A DNA stretch of 64,000 nt from Arthrobacter citreus (GTDB taxonomy: Bacteria > Bacillota > Bacilli > Bacillales > Bacillaceae_G), in the NCBI GenBank assembly GCA_013200995.1, contig CP053688.1, positions 248,001-312,000 on the forward strand, read 5' to 3'. The notes beneath the pieces were generated by a model. It saw only the letters and a program-made list of their open reading frames with translations. It was not told where the DNA came from and ran no database searches. Numbering within the stretch: the first letter of the stretch is position 1; each line of letters starts with the position of its first letter. Positions 37,384-46,414 of this stretch are shown here, piece after piece. The translations under genes were made by a program, and so were the position numbers.

Positions 37384-37878
37384 ATGACAGAAAAAGAAAT
37401 ACAATTATTACAGTGTATCGAACAAAATGGTCGATTAAATAATGATGTTTTGGCAAAAATGATCGGAGCTACAGAAGAAGAAGTAGCTCAAATATTAACG
37501 AAGTTCGAAAATGATCGTGTTATTCTTCAATATATTACGCTTATTGATTGGGGTAAAGTGCCAGTTCAAGAAAGTATAACTGCAATGATTGATGTTAAGG
37601 TTGCACCAAAACGTGGGGTTGGCTTTGATGAGATTGCAGAAAAAATCTATTTATACCCAGAAGTAAAATCAGTTTATTTAATGTCAGGAACATATGATTT
37701 ATCAGTTGTAGTTGAAGGGAAGACAATGACATCAATAGCTTCATTTGTATCTCAAAAACTTTCAACTTTAGAATCTATTTTATCAACAACTACCCATTTT
37801 ATTTTAAAACGATATAAGCATGACAGTATTGTATATGGTCAAAAACAAAGTGATAAGCGTATGGTGATCACGCCATGA
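37384..37878 (+). CDS. alaR: Lrp/AsnC-family regulator (AlaR/YugG-like)
   Basis: The 164-residue protein begins MTEKEIQLLQCIEQNGRL, an AsnC-type helix-turn-helix, and ends in an RAM ligand-binding domain (VYLMSGTYDLSVVVEGK). AAGGAG stands three bases before one ATG (37378) and nine before the next (37384); the second is preferred but not certain. It overlaps the aminotransferase gene by four bases (ATGA), the same pairing as B. subtilis yugG-yugH (alaR-alaT), so it probably regulates that gene in response to an amino acid. Confidence 0.82.
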   Translation: MTEKEIQLLQCIEQNGRLNNDVLAKMIGATEEEVAQILTKFENDRVILQYITLIDWGKVPVQESITAMIDVKVAPKRGVGFDEIAEKIYLYPEVKSVYLMSGTYDLSVVVEGKTMTSIASFVSQKLSTLESILSTTTHFILKRYKHDSIVYGQKQSDKRMVITP

Positions 37879-39077
37879 GTAAATTTAATTTATCAAATAC
37901 AGTAACTTCACTACAACCATCAGGGATTCGTAAGTTTTTTGATTTAGCGGCTAGTATGGATAATGTCATTTCACTTGGGGTAGGTGAACCTGACTTTGTT
38001 ACGCCTTGGAACGTAAGAGAAGCAAGTATTTATTCATTAGAGACTGGACATACGGCATACACTTCAAATGCTGGACTACTAGAATTACGTGAGGAAGTTA
38101 GTCGTTATTTTGCAAAGAAATTTGATGTGCATTATAGTCCAGAGGAAGAATTAATTATAACTGTAGGGGCAAGCCAAGGGATTGATATTGCTTTAAGAAC
38201 AATTTTAAATCCAGGGGACGAAGTAATCGTCATTGATCCATGCTTTGTATCATATGCGCCTCTTGTATCACTAGCTGGTGGTGTTCCAGTTCATTTAGCG
38301 ACGACGGGAGAAGAGGAGTTTAAAATTAATCTCCAAGCGTTAAAAAAGAAAATTACACCGAAAACAAAGGCAATCTTACTTTGTAACCCTAATAATCCAA
38401 CTGGTACTTTATTAGAAAAAGAATTATTAGAAGATTTAGCTATATTTGTTAAAAAACATAATTTATTAGTTATTTCGGATGAAATTTATGCTGAACTTGT
38501 TTATGATGGCGAATATACAAGCTTTGCAAATATAGATGGAATGAGAGATCATACAATCTTAATCTCTGGATTTTCGAAAACATTTGCGATGACAGGTTGG
38601 CGTTTAGGGATTGTTGCTGCACCTTCAGACATTATTTCCCATATGCTTAAGGTTCATCAATATGCAATCATGTGTGCACCAACAATGTCTCAGCATGCAG
38701 CGGTTGAAGCACTTCGTAATGGAGATCATGATGTAGAAGCTATGAGAAGAAGCTATATGCAACGCCGTAATTTCCTTGTTCAATCACTACAAGAAATTGG
38801 ATTATCATGCCATAATCCTGGTGGCGCATTCTATGTTTTCCCATCAATTCAAAATACTGGTTTAACATCAGAGGAATTTGCTGAACAATTATTATTAAAA
38901 GAGAGAGTAGCGGTCGTCCCGGGAAATGTTTTTGGGGATTGTGGTGAAGGCTATATTCGATGTTCTTATGCAACTTCATTAAATCAATTAATTGAAGCTA
39001 CAAAAAGAATTAATCGTTTTTTACAAACACTTCCAACTTACAAACCAACAAATTTCTTGAAAGTTGAAAGTAAATAA
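37875..39077 (+). CDS. alaT: PLP aminotransferase, class I (AlaT/YugH-like)
   Basis: The 400-residue fold type I aminotransferase has SLGVGEPDF at the N terminus, NPNNPTGTLL, DEIYAELVYDG and the PLP lysine in SGFSKTFAMTGWRLG. The family includes aspartate and alanine aminotransferases; the pairing with the AsnC-type gene points to AlaT, which makes alanine from pyruvate. Being next to aspartokinase also allows aspartate as substrate. It starts inside the regulator stop codon and ends at a terminator. Confidence 0.88.
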   Translation: MSKFNLSNTVTSLQPSGIRKFFDLAASMDNVISLGVGEPDFVTPWNVREASIYSLETGHTAYTSNAGLLELREEVSRYFAKKFDVHYSPEEELIITVGASQGIDIALRTILNPGDEVIVIDPCFVSYAPLVSLAGGVPVHLATTGEEEFKINLQALKKKITPKTKAILLCNPNNPTGTLLEKELLEDLAIFVKKHNLLVISDEIYAELVYDGEYTSFANIDGMRDHTILISGFSKTFAMTGWRLGIVAAPSDIISHMLKVHQYAIMCAPTMSQHAAVEALRNGDHDVEAMRRSYMQRRNFLVQSLQEIGLSCHNPGGAFYVFPSIQNTGLTSEEFAEQLLLKERVAVVPGNVFGDCGEGYIRCSYATSLNQLIEATKRINRFLQTLPTYKPTNFLKVESK

Positions 39078-39085
39078 TTAATAGT

Positions 39086-39123
39086 AAAGCTCTTGTTCTT
39101 CATAGAAGGAACAAGAGCTTTTA
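39086..39123. terminator. bidirectional terminator between alaT and sirB
   Basis: AAAGCTCTTGTTC pairs with GAACAAGAGCTTT; the right arm touches the sirB stop codon, so it serves both convergent operons. Confidence 0.88.
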
Positions 39124-39876
39124 TTTTGCCACAGTGATTAATTGTTTTGCTTGAGATTCATGAATTCTTTCAGTAAAAATTGAAGTAATTAAAGGGTCAT
39201 ATCCTAATGGTTCACATAATATCCAGTTATTTTGCATAGCTAGAGGTAGTGTTTTTTGTTTATGCTTTATTTCATTCATAAGCGTTCCTGAAAAAAATAA
39301 ATAAGGTACAATAATAACTTGAGTATTTTGTTCGTTCATTAGTTGATTCCAAGCTTCATGAATAGATGGCTTTGAAACAGCCATAAAAGCTGCAAGAACG
39401 GGGTGATTTATATTAACTTCAAGGAGTTTAACAATCGAATTAAAATCTTTGATGGTTAGTGGATCACTACTTCCTCGTCCAACTAACATAATTTTGGTTG
39501 GTTTAATTAAATACTTCACTTTTTCATTGATGCGTTTTTTAATTAATTCAATCATATTTTGGTGAATGCCAATTGGTTCAGCTATATTAATTGTAATGTC
39601 TGGATATACCTCTTGAAATTTTGCAATTTCTAGAGGTATATCTACCTTTGCATGATTTGCAGAAAGGAGTAAAACCGGCAATACTGTTACCGATTTTGCT
39701 CCTTTACGCAAACAATTCTCTAATCCTACTGAAATTGATGGTTCAGCGAGTTCGATGAAACTAATTTCTTGTACTTTGCAATCAATTTGCTTTTGAACTT
39801 TTTTAACAAATTGTATGGCAGAATGGACAGCCGATTTTACACGGCTTCCATGACATACATATAATATTGCATCCAT
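39121..39876 (-). CDS. sirB: Sirohydrochlorin ferrochelatase
   Basis: The enzyme inserts iron into sirohydrochlorin, the last step of siroheme synthesis. The 251-residue CbiX/SirB protein starts MDAILYVCHGSRVKSA with the metal-binding histidine and has a second domain beginning IMLVGRGSSDP; PVLLLSANHAKVDIP carries another conserved histidine. GAGGTGC precedes the ATG at 39876. It is the last gene of the cysteine/siroheme operon. Confidence 0.88.
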   Translation of the reverse strand: MDAILYVCHGSRVKSAVHSAIQFVKKVQKQIDCKVQEISFIELAEPSISVGLENCLRKGAKSVTVLPVLLLSANHAKVDIPLEIAKFQEVYPDITINIAEPIGIHQNMIELIKKRINEKVKYLIKPTKIMLVGRGSSDPLTIKDFNSIVKLLEVNINHPVLAAFMAVSKPSIHEAWNQLMNEQNTQVIIVPYLFFSGTLMNEIKHKQKTLPLAMQNNWILCEPLGYDPLITSIFTERIHESQAKQLITVAK

Positions 39877-39909
39877 TGTAAAGCACCTCATTTCATGCTA
39901 GGTGAGAAT

Positions 39910-40695
39910 TTAAAGACTAGAATAATTAATATTTTTATGGTCAGCCATAGCGTTATATTTCGTTTCAAACCATTGTAATTGATGATGTAAATGAACGACC
40001 TCTCCTACAATAATCATACTAGGGTTTGTTATTTTTTCTTTTTCAACGTCTGATAAGACATTTTTTAATGTACTTATAACAGTTCGCTGTTGTTCAGTAG
40101 TACCGTAATGAATTAGTGCAACAGGGGTGTCTTGATGTTTTCCATTTGAAATTAGTTGCTGACGAATATATGGTAAATTATTAACTCCCATATAAATTGC
40201 TAGTGTATCAATGCCTTTTGCTAAAGCTGCCCATTTAACAGTATCCTCTTCTTTGCAATGCCCTGTTACAAAAGCAAATGAACTACTGTAATCACGGTGG
40301 GTGACAGGTATGCCAGCATAAGCTGGGGCTGCTATACCTGAAGTAATACCAGGAACAATTTCAAAGGAAACACCACGTTCAACAAGATAAGCTGCTTCTT
40401 CACCTCCGCGGCCAAAAATGAAGGGGTCTCCACCTTTTAATCGAACAACGTTTTTGCCTTTTTTAGCATATTTCACTAGGAAGGCATTTATAGTTTCTTG
40501 CTTCAATGCATGGTAGTTTGGTAGTTTACCAGCGTATATTAACTCGACGGATTCTTTTGCATAATCTAGTAGTTCCTTATTGACTAATCGGTCATATATA
40601 ATGACATCTGCATTTTGAATGCACTTTAGTCCTTTTACAGTAATTAGATCAACATCCCCTGGCCCAGCACCAACTAAATAAACTTTTCCAATCAT
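39910..40695 (-). CDS. sumT: Uroporphyrinogen-III C-methyltransferase
   Basis: The enzyme methylates uroporphyrinogen III twice with SAM to give precorrin-2, the branch point to siroheme. The 261-residue protein has VYLVGAGPGDVDLITVKG at the N terminus, VIYDRLV, RLKGGDPFIFGRGGEEA and VPGITSGIAAPAYAGIPVTHRDYS, all signatures of SUMT. The short single-domain form matches YlnD-type enzymes rather than fused CysG. GAGGTGTG precedes the ATG at 40695. Confidence 0.93.
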   Translation of the reverse strand: MIGKVYLVGAGPGDVDLITVKGLKCIQNADVIIYDRLVNKELLDYAKESVELIYAGKLPNYHALKQETINAFLVKYAKKGKNVVRLKGGDPFIFGRGGEEAAYLVERGVSFEIVPGITSGIAAPAYAGIPVTHRDYSSSFAFVTGHCKEEDTVKWAALAKGIDTLAIYMGVNNLPYIRQQLISNGKHQDTPVALIHYGTTEQQRTVISTLKNVLSDVEKEKITNPSMIIVGEVVHLHHQLQWFETKYNAMADHKNINYSSL

Positions 40696-40712
40696 TCCAC
40701 ACACCTCATCAT

Positions 40713-40931
40713 TTATCGTTTACTTAAAACTTCTAAATCTAAAACAAATCCACCACTTTGACTGACTTTCTTTTTTTCATACATTAGTAGATCTTTAACG
40801 TCTGGTTTTTTTACATAAAACTTTTCAAGTTCGGTATCAACTAGTTTAAATGCTTTCTCATCATCACTTGCTAGAATAACAATAGGAACGACACGGTTTT
40901 GGATCGTTGCTTCAAATCGATATAAAAACAT
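40713..40931 (-). CDS. DUF3906 family protein
   Basis: A 72-residue protein starting MFLYRFEATIQNRVVPIVIL, between the sulfite reductase and SUMT genes and in the same direction. The sequence is compact, mixed alpha/beta and soluble. DUF3906 genes sit in cys operons of the B. cereus group, which is the basis of the name; no function is established. A role in siroheme or sulfite reductase assembly is only a guess from context. Confidence 0.75.
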   Translation of the reverse strand: MFLYRFEATIQNRVVPIVILASDDEKAFKLVDTELEKFYVKKPDVKDLLMYEKKKVSQSGGFVLDLEVLSKR

Positions 40932-40947
40932 ATGTCACCGTCTTTCT

Positions 40948-42570
40948 TTAAGATGCTTTAACAGTTTCAAGAATAGAAGTTAAATGATTTTGCAATTGTT
41001 CAATTCCAACTCTTGATACATAATCTAAATAAGGTTCAGAAGGTAGTTTATTTTGACTAAAGTGCTGCAAGAATTTTTCTAACACTAGATGAAGGGCAGG
41101 GGATTCAACTTTACCTTTTAACTTTTCGTTTAATTTACCACCATTCGCTAATGTACCACCTACGTAAATTTCAAAAGCTTCTACTAATTCTTTTTTCTCA
41201 TTACGAGCTTTGATCCCTTGGAGACCTATATCTGCGATTGCTCTTTGACCACAAGAGTTAGGGCAACCGACCATATGAATTCTGACAGGGACATCTAATG
41301 TGATTTTTTCATCTAAATAAGAAGCAGTATCCTTCATACGAGCTTTTGTTTCCACTAATGCTAAATTGCAATACTCATTCCCAGTACAAGCAACGGAGTA
41401 GCCGATGAATTTTGGAGGCACTGGCGTGAATTTTTCAAGAATAGGTTCCTTTAATAGTTCATCAAGATTTTCTGTTGGGATATTTGGCAAAATTAAATTT
41501 TGTGAATTACAATTTCGTATTTCACCATTACCATATCTTTTTACGATTCTAGCTAATTCAAAAACGTCTTTAGAATGTAATCGTCCAACAGGTATACTTA
41601 ATCCCACATAATTTAGTCCTTCTTGCTTTTGTGGATGAACTCCGTAAAAATACCCTGCATTCCATGACTCATCAAAGCCTGTTCCTTTCGTTAATAACTT
41701 ACCTGTGTATCCTTCTAAAACTTCTTTAAACTTCTCAACTCCCCAATCAGCGACCAAAAACTTTAAACGGGAGTGATGGCGTTTTTCACGATAGCCAAAA
41801 TCTCTAAAGATTGTTGTAACAGCTATTGAAACTTCTTTCACTTGATGTGGTAGTACGAATAGATCTAGTTCTTGAGCTAAATGTGGAGCGGAAGAAAGTC
41901 CACCACCAACTTTTACATGGAAACCAGAAGTTTCTTTTCCATCAATATCTTTAATTGCTGGAACAAATGAAATACAGTTAATTTCTGCATTGGATGCATT
42001 ACTCTTATTTGTACTAATCGACATTTTATATTTTCTAGGTAGATTAGAGAAATCTTCATTAAACTGAAAGAATTCATAAATTTCCTTCACAATTGGTGTA
42101 GTATCAAATAATTCATTTGGATCGATTCCTGCAAGTGGATTTCCAACGATATTACGAGTAATATCACCGCACGCACCGGAACTAGAAAGCCCAACTTTTT
42201 CTAAGCGTGTGAAAATATCAGGTATTTGATCAATTGTTAACCAATGAAATTGGATTGCTTGACGAGTTGTAATGTCATATACATCTCGACCATAATCACG
42301 TGCGATTTCAGCTAATGTGACAAGTTGATCATGCGTTAAAATTCCAGAAGGAACATTTACACGCATCATAAAATAACCAGCTTCTTTTGGTTTTTGTAGA
42401 TAGCATCCAGCCCACTTGAATAAATCCCATTGATCCTTTGGTATGGACTCAAAGCCATTTTTAGCATAGTGGGGGATGTCCTCATAAATTTTAAGTCCAT
42501 CTTTAACGAGTTTCGTTTTTTCAGTTTCATTTAACTTAAGATTGTCTTTCCATATTTTTTCAAATGGCAT
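40948..42570 (-). CDS. Assimilatory sulfite reductase, siroheme/4Fe-4S (ferredoxin type)
   Basis: The enzyme reduces sulfite to sulfide with six electrons. The 540-residue protein has the two-fold ferredoxin-nitrite/sulfite reductase layout, with GACGDITRNIVGNPLAGID and the cluster cysteines in CTGNEYCNLA (CxxxxxC) and GCPNSCGQ (CxxxC). Nitrite reductase cannot be excluded from motifs, but location between sat-cysC and siroheme genes settles it in favour of sulfite. AAGGTGATG precedes the ATG. It is a one-chain enzyme in place of the CysIJ pair used by B. subtilis. Confidence 0.9.
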   Translation of the reverse strand: MPFEKIWKDNLKLNETEKTKLVKDGLKIYEDIPHYAKNGFESIPKDQWDLFKWAGCYLQKPKEAGYFMMRVNVPSGILTHDQLVTLAEIARDYGRDVYDITTRQAIQFHWLTIDQIPDIFTRLEKVGLSSSGACGDITRNIVGNPLAGIDPNELFDTTPIVKEIYEFFQFNEDFSNLPRKYKMSISTNKSNASNAEINCISFVPAIKDIDGKETSGFHVKVGGGLSSAPHLAQELDLFVLPHQVKEVSIAVTTIFRDFGYREKRHHSRLKFLVADWGVEKFKEVLEGYTGKLLTKGTGFDESWNAGYFYGVHPQKQEGLNYVGLSIPVGRLHSKDVFELARIVKRYGNGEIRNCNSQNLILPNIPTENLDELLKEPILEKFTPVPPKFIGYSVACTGNEYCNLALVETKARMKDTASYLDEKITLDVPVRIHMVGCPNSCGQRAIADIGLQGIKARNEKKELVEAFEIYVGGTLANGGKLNEKLKGKVESPALHLVLEKFLQHFSQNKLPSEPYLDYVSRVGIEQLQNHLTSILETVKAS

Positions 42571-42581
42571 CGAACATCACC

Positions 42582-43178
42582 TTACCCAATATAATTTTTA
42601 CTCTTTAAAAATTGAAGTACTGTTTCAACACATTCTTGAACGGATAGTTTATCTGTATTTAATGTAATTTCTGGATTTAATGGAGCTTCATACGGAGAAC
42701 TGATGCCCGTAAAGTTTTGAATTTCACCATTTTTTGCTTTTTTATAAAGCCCTTTCGGGTCTCTACTTTCACATGTCTCAACAGAGCATTCTACATAAAC
42801 TTCAATAAATTCATCTTGCGCGACTAATGACCGTACTATATTTCGATCAGCTATAAATGGGGAGATAAAGGCAGTTAAGACAATCTGCCCATTATCTACA
42901 AAGAGCTTAGCTACTTCACCAATTCGACGAATGTTTTCAGTTCGATCATGATCAGTGAAGCCAAGATCGTTGTTTAAGCCATGACGAATATTATCACCGT
43001 CCAAGACGTACTGTTGAACATTAAGATTGAACAATGCTTTTGCAATTTCGTTAGCAATAGTCGATTTACCTGAAGCTGATAAACCTGTAAACCATAAAAT
43101 AGCGCTGTGGTGATTGTTTTTGAGACGACGATCTTGTTTTGTAATACTTGCTTGGTGCCAAACAATATTTTTAGACAT
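42582..43178 (-). CDS. cysC: Adenylyl-sulfate kinase
   Basis: The enzyme phosphorylates APS to PAPS. The 198-residue protein has P-loop GLSASGKST (about residues 32-40), the LDGDNIRHGLN and NIRRIGEVAKLF APS-binding segments, and the DPKGLYKKA lid. AGGAG precedes the ATG. It sits between sat and sulfite reductase in a tightly spaced operon. Since the reductase here looks like an APS reductase, PAPS may be partly for other uses. Confidence 0.93.
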   Translation of the reverse strand: MSKNIVWHQASITKQDRRLKNNHHSAILWFTGLSASGKSTIANEIAKALFNLNVQQYVLDGDNIRHGLNNDLGFTDHDRTENIRRIGEVAKLFVDNGQIVLTAFISPFIADRNIVRSLVAQDEFIEVYVECSVETCESRDPKGLYKKAKNGEIQNFTGISSPYEAPLNPEITLNTDKLSVQECVETVLQFLKSKNYIG

Positions 43179-43190
43179 TTAAAATTTCTC

Positions 43191-44342
43191 CTATTCTGCT
43201 GAAATTGATTGAGGTTCTTTCAATCCCTCTATTAATACTTCAACAACTTCTTTCCTACTAAAAGCTGAAGGAGGAACTTCACCGTTTTTCAGCATTTCAC
43301 GAACCTTTGTACCAGATAAAGTTACATGGTGCTCACTACCATGCGGACAAGTTTTTGTTGAACCCATATTCTCGCATTTTGAGCAATAGAAACTATTTTC
43401 AAAGAATAAGAGATTGATTCCTAATTCATCCTGTGAAAAATTTTGAAAGATTTTTTGTGCATCATATGTTCCATAGTAATTACCTACTCCAGCATGATCA
43501 CGGCCAACTATAAAATGTGTGCAGCCATAATTTTTTCTAACGATCGAATGGAACACAGCTTCTCTTGGGCCCGCATATCGCATAGCGGCAGGGAATACAG
43601 CTAAAAATACTCGGTCTGTTGGGTAATAGTTTTGGAGTAAAACTTTATAGCTTTTCATTCGAACTTCCGCAGGAATATCATCCGATTTTGTCTCACCAAC
43701 TAATGGGTTTAAGAACAAGCCGTCTACGATTTCAAGTGCAGTTTTTTGAATATACTCATGGGCACGATGAACTGGATTACGAGTTTGAAATCCCACAATT
43801 TTCTTCCAATTTAATGACGCAAATTTTTCTCTCGTTTCTTTTGGACTTAAATAATGTTCAGTGAACTTAGAACGATTAATTTGTTTAATAACAGTTACTT
43901 CTCCTCCTAAATAAACATCACCACGAGAATACATTTTCGCAACTCCAGGGTGGTTTGTGTCAGTAGTTCCATAAACAAACTGTGCTTCTAGTAATTTATT
44001 AGGTGTATAAATATCTTCAATCGCTAACAATGCATACACATCATTTTCCCAAGTAAGTTTCACAACTTCACCTAGTTTTAGCTTACTAGCTAATTGACCA
44101 TTTACAGGAAGGGTAATTGGAATACTCCATACTGTTCCATTTTTTAATCTCATTGTGCTTACGACTTGCTCATAATCATCTTTTCCTAAAAATCCAGTTA
44201 GGGGACTATAGGCACCATTTCCAATTAACTCGAGATCACTTAAAGCAATTAAATCTAAAGGAATTTCTTTCAGACCATCTCTAACAGCTACTTCTGGATA
44301 AAATCGATTAATTAAGACTCCACCGTGAGGGGCTAAACTCAT
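43191..44342 (-). CDS. sat: Sulfate adenylyltransferase
   Basis: The enzyme activates sulfate with ATP to make APS. The 383-residue protein has the PUA-like N-terminal part with SPLTGFLG, the catalytic [14 protein letters not shown] (QxRN and HxxH-type) and [12 protein letters not shown], and a zinc motif [15 protein letters not shown] near the C terminus. AGGAGTG precedes the ATG. The homo-oligomeric Sat form is typical of bacilli; no CysDN genes are present. Confidence 0.95.
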   Translation of the reverse strand: MSLAPHGGVLINRFYPEVAVRDGLKEIPLDLIALSDLELIGNGAYSPLTGFLGKDDYEQVVSTMRLKNGTVWSIPITLPVNGQLASKLKLGEVVKLTWENDVYALLAIEDIYTPNKLLEAQFVYGTTDTNHPGVAKMYSRGDVYLGGEVTVIKQINRSKFTEHYLSPKETREKFASLNWKKIVGFQTRNPVHRAHEYIQKTALEIVDGLFLNPLVGETKSDDIPAEVRMKSYKVLLQNYYPTDRVFLAVFPAAMRYAGPREAVFHSIVRKNYGCTHFIVGRDHAGVGNYYGTYDAQKIFQNFSQDELGINLLFFENSFYCSKCENMGSTKTCPHGSEHHVTLSGTKVREMLKNGEVPPSAFSRKEVVEVLIEGLKEPQSISAE

Positions 44343-44420
44343 TCCAAAACACTCCTTATATTTTCCTAATTTAATAGTTAGTAAGAATAAAATTTAATTT
44401 TTTAGCATCTAATAAGACAA

Positions 44421-45122
44421 CTAGTCATGTAAACCGCATTCTGTTTTATTTGTTCCTGACCAACGTCCAGAACGACTATCTGAAGAGTTTGAAACAGGCA
44501 AAGTACAAACCTCACAACCAATGCTTGGATAACCTATATCATGTAATGGATTGTATGGAAGTTTTTTGTAATATACATATCGCCAAACTTCCTTCCAAGT
44601 CCAATGAATTAAGGGGCAAACCTTTATTGAATTGAACTTTTGATCTAGATTAAGAAATTCTGTTTTTTGCCTTGAAGGTGATTGTTCCCTTCTTAAGCCT
44701 GAGATCCAAGCTGGAGCACCCTTTAGAGCTTCTTGAAGCGGTAGGATTTTGCGAATATTACAGCACTTATTCGGTTCACGCTTCCATAACTCATCTCCAT
44801 GAATACTCGCTTGTTCTTCTAAAGTAAGACCTGGTGTTTTCTTTTCAATTTGTAAGCGTGGATATTTTGCTTGGACACGGTCTATTAATTCATATGTTTC
44901 CTTAAAATGTAGGCCGGTCTCTAAAAATACAATCTTTGCATCAGGTTTAACTTTTGAAATTAAATCAATTAATAAGATTCCCTCAACACCAAAGCTACAA
45001 GCATAAATTAGCTCATCACCATAGGTTTTGTAAGCCCACTCGAGTACTTCAAGTGCACCTTTTGTTTCATTTTCAATCGAAAAATTAGGAATATTTTTCT
45101 CGTTCCAATTTTCAAACCTCAT
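44421..45122 (-). CDS. cysH: Phosphoadenylyl/adenylyl-sulfate reductase
   Basis: The enzyme reduces (P)APS to sulfite using thioredoxin. The 233-residue protein has [14 protein letters not shown] at the phosphate-binding loop, the cysteine pairs [10 protein letters not shown] and GCEVCTLP that bind a 4Fe-4S cluster in APS reductases, and the C-terminal catalytic ECGLH. The cluster cysteines suggest that APS is accepted. It is the first of seven sulfur genes after yezD. Confidence 0.94.
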   Translation of the reverse strand: MRFENWNEKNIPNFSIENETKGALEVLEWAYKTYGDELIYACSFGVEGILLIDLISKVKPDAKIVFLETGLHFKETYELIDRVQAKYPRLQIEKKTPGLTLEEQASIHGDELWKREPNKCCNIRKILPLQEALKGAPAWISGLRREQSPSRQKTEFLNLDQKFNSIKVCPLIHWTWKEVWRYVYYKKLPYNPLHDIGYPSIGCEVCTLPVSNSSDSRSGRWSGTNKTECGLHD

Positions 45123-45200
45123 TTTCTTTCCTCCAATTGACTAAAGAGAGTAGAGCGGAACAGATCTTCTTCAAAAGAACGTTTATTTCCATTTAAGTTA

Positions 45201-45253
45201 TCCTAAAAAGAAAAAGGCAGCCCAAATCTACAGTTTCGTAGACTTGAGCTGCC
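45201..45253 (-). terminator. terminator/attenuator between yezD and cysH
   Basis: Read on the minus strand, a 38-base hairpin (45216-45253) with arms GGCAGC...TCTAC and GTAGA...GCTGCC is followed by TTTTTCTTTTTAG. It lies in the cys operon path between yezD and cysH. No clear promoter was seen after it, so it may set read-through. Confidence 0.7.
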
Positions 45254-45283
45254 TCTAGTTTTTCTAGTCAGCAGGAACACATT

Positions 45284-45427
45284 TTACTTTAATCGTATTT
45301 TTTCTTGTTTTTCTACTTGAATAATTCTCCCATCTTGAACGACTAATGTGATTGTTCCAAATTTTAAACCACTAAGTAACGATTCCACGACCTCAATGAT
45401 GGGTTTTAAGTCGTTGGCTTGGCTCAT
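45284..45427 (-). CDS. yezD: YezD family protein (DUF2292)
   Basis: A 47-residue frame with start ATG at 45425-45427, AGGAGGAAG upstream and stop at 45284. The product reads MSQANDLKPIIEVVESLL and contains FGTITLVVQDGRIIQVEKQEK, which matches the YezD family core (G-x-hydrophobic strand, QDG turn, QIE-K). YezD genes lie near cysteine and sulfur genes, but no function is established. It has its own promoter and heads the sulfate-assimilation cluster. Confidence 0.82.
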   Translation of the reverse strand: MSQANDLKPIIEVVESLLSGLKFGTITLVVQDGRIIQVEKQEKIRLK

Positions 45428-45457
45428 GGGCTTCCTCCTAGATATTAATTACAACTA

Positions 45458-45485
45458 AGTCTATCAGAATTGTATGAATTGTCAA
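45458..45485 (-). promoter_or_regulatory. Promoter of yezD-cysH operon
   Basis: On the minus strand TTGACA (45480-45485) and TAGACT (45458-45463) are 16 bp apart and the -10 has a TG extension. It starts 31 bp before the yezD ATG. Sulfur-responsive control is expected, but I see no S-box aptamer in the short leader. Confidence 0.65.
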
Positions 45486-45562
45486 TTTGAAAAATGATAA
45501 TTTATTAAAAAAATTTAGGGCGATCGTTAAAGGCAAGAATTTCAAGTCAATGAGGTAGAACA

Positions 45563-45642
45563 TTAAAGTCAGAAAATGCAAGTGGAATATTTTATACTAC
45601 GCTACCATTGCCCAGATTACGAATTCCTTATTTCTGACTTAA
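45563..45642. repeat. Inverted-repeat element, 80 bp
   Basis: TTAAAGTCAGAAA (45563-45575) faces TTTCTGACTTAA (45631-45642) with one base bulged, around a 55-base centre that has a further partial pairing GCAAGTGG/CCATTGC. No ORF is inside. It lies in the 300-bp divergent region between yezD and yuiD. Confidence 0.4.
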
Positions 45643-45734
45643 ATATCAGTTCTTTTACAAAGTTGGTGAATATACAATTACTTAAGGAAGATAATAATGG
45701 AATAATAATTTTTTGTATTTAGAGGAGGTACGTT

Positions 45735-46160
45735 TTGTCGATACTTCATAACGAACCATTGGTTTCAGCGGTGATCGCGTGGTTTATTGCACAGTTCTTA
45801 AAGGTTATTATTCATTTGTTTAAAGAAAAGGACTTTGATATATCTAAGTTTTTTGCCTCTGGTGGTATGCCAAGTTCACATTCTTCTACGGTGACAGGAT
45901 TAGCACTGAGTGTAGGGCTAACAGAAGGCTTTGAAAATGTTACTTTCGCAATCTCAGCGATTTTTGCGACGATTATTATGTATGATGCTTCTGGCGTTAG
46001 ACTTGCAGTTAGTAAACATGCAAAGTTATTAAATGATTTTTTTCATGGGAGAATAAAAAATTATAAAGCATTAAATGAATTAGTAGGTCATACTTCATAT
46101 GAAGTTGTTGTCGGGGCAATATTAGGCATAATCGTTGCTATATTTGTTTCAAAATTTTAG
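45735..46160 (+). CDS. yuiD: Divergent PAP2 family membrane protein (DUF212)
   Basis: A 141-residue protein with about four transmembrane helices and the motif GGMPSSHSSTVTGLA followed by GHTSYEVVVG, relics of the acid phosphatase (PAP2) active site. DUF212/YuiD matches in size and layout. The substrate is unknown. The TTG start follows AGAGGAGGTACG. It ends at its own terminator. Confidence 0.88.
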   Translation: MSILHNEPLVSAVIAWFIAQFLKVIIHLFKEKDFDISKFFASGGMPSSHSSTVTGLALSVGLTEGFENVTFAISAIFATIIMYDASGVRLAVSKHAKLLNDFFHGRIKNYKALNELVGHTSYEVVVGAILGIIVAIFVSKF

Positions 46161-46207
46161 CGCTCAAATATAAATCAATTTGATTTATATTTTGGGCGTT
46201 TTTTTAT
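46161..46207 (+). terminator. yuiD terminator
   Basis: CGCTCAAATATAAATCA pairs with TGATTTATATTTTGGGCG, then T7. Confidence 0.85.
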
Positions 46208-46414
46208 CATCTTAAGAAAGAATAAATATGCAGCTAAGAAGGACACTCGTCGTAGTTACACAAATTACACTTACGAATCGGTCTTCACTTTAAGGTCCAT
46301 CAATTTTTGCGAGTTTTCTTTAAAAATTCTTATGTCAAAATATAAAATAAATAGGCGAATTTACACTAAAGTTTGATAAAATATTGGTAGGATATGTAAA
46401 TAAGGAGTGGAAAG

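Noticed and set aside
45123..45283. SAM (S-box) riboswitch before cysH
   Set aside because: Only one hairpin with a U tract is present; the S-box core blocks are missing and the upstream space is taken by yezD.
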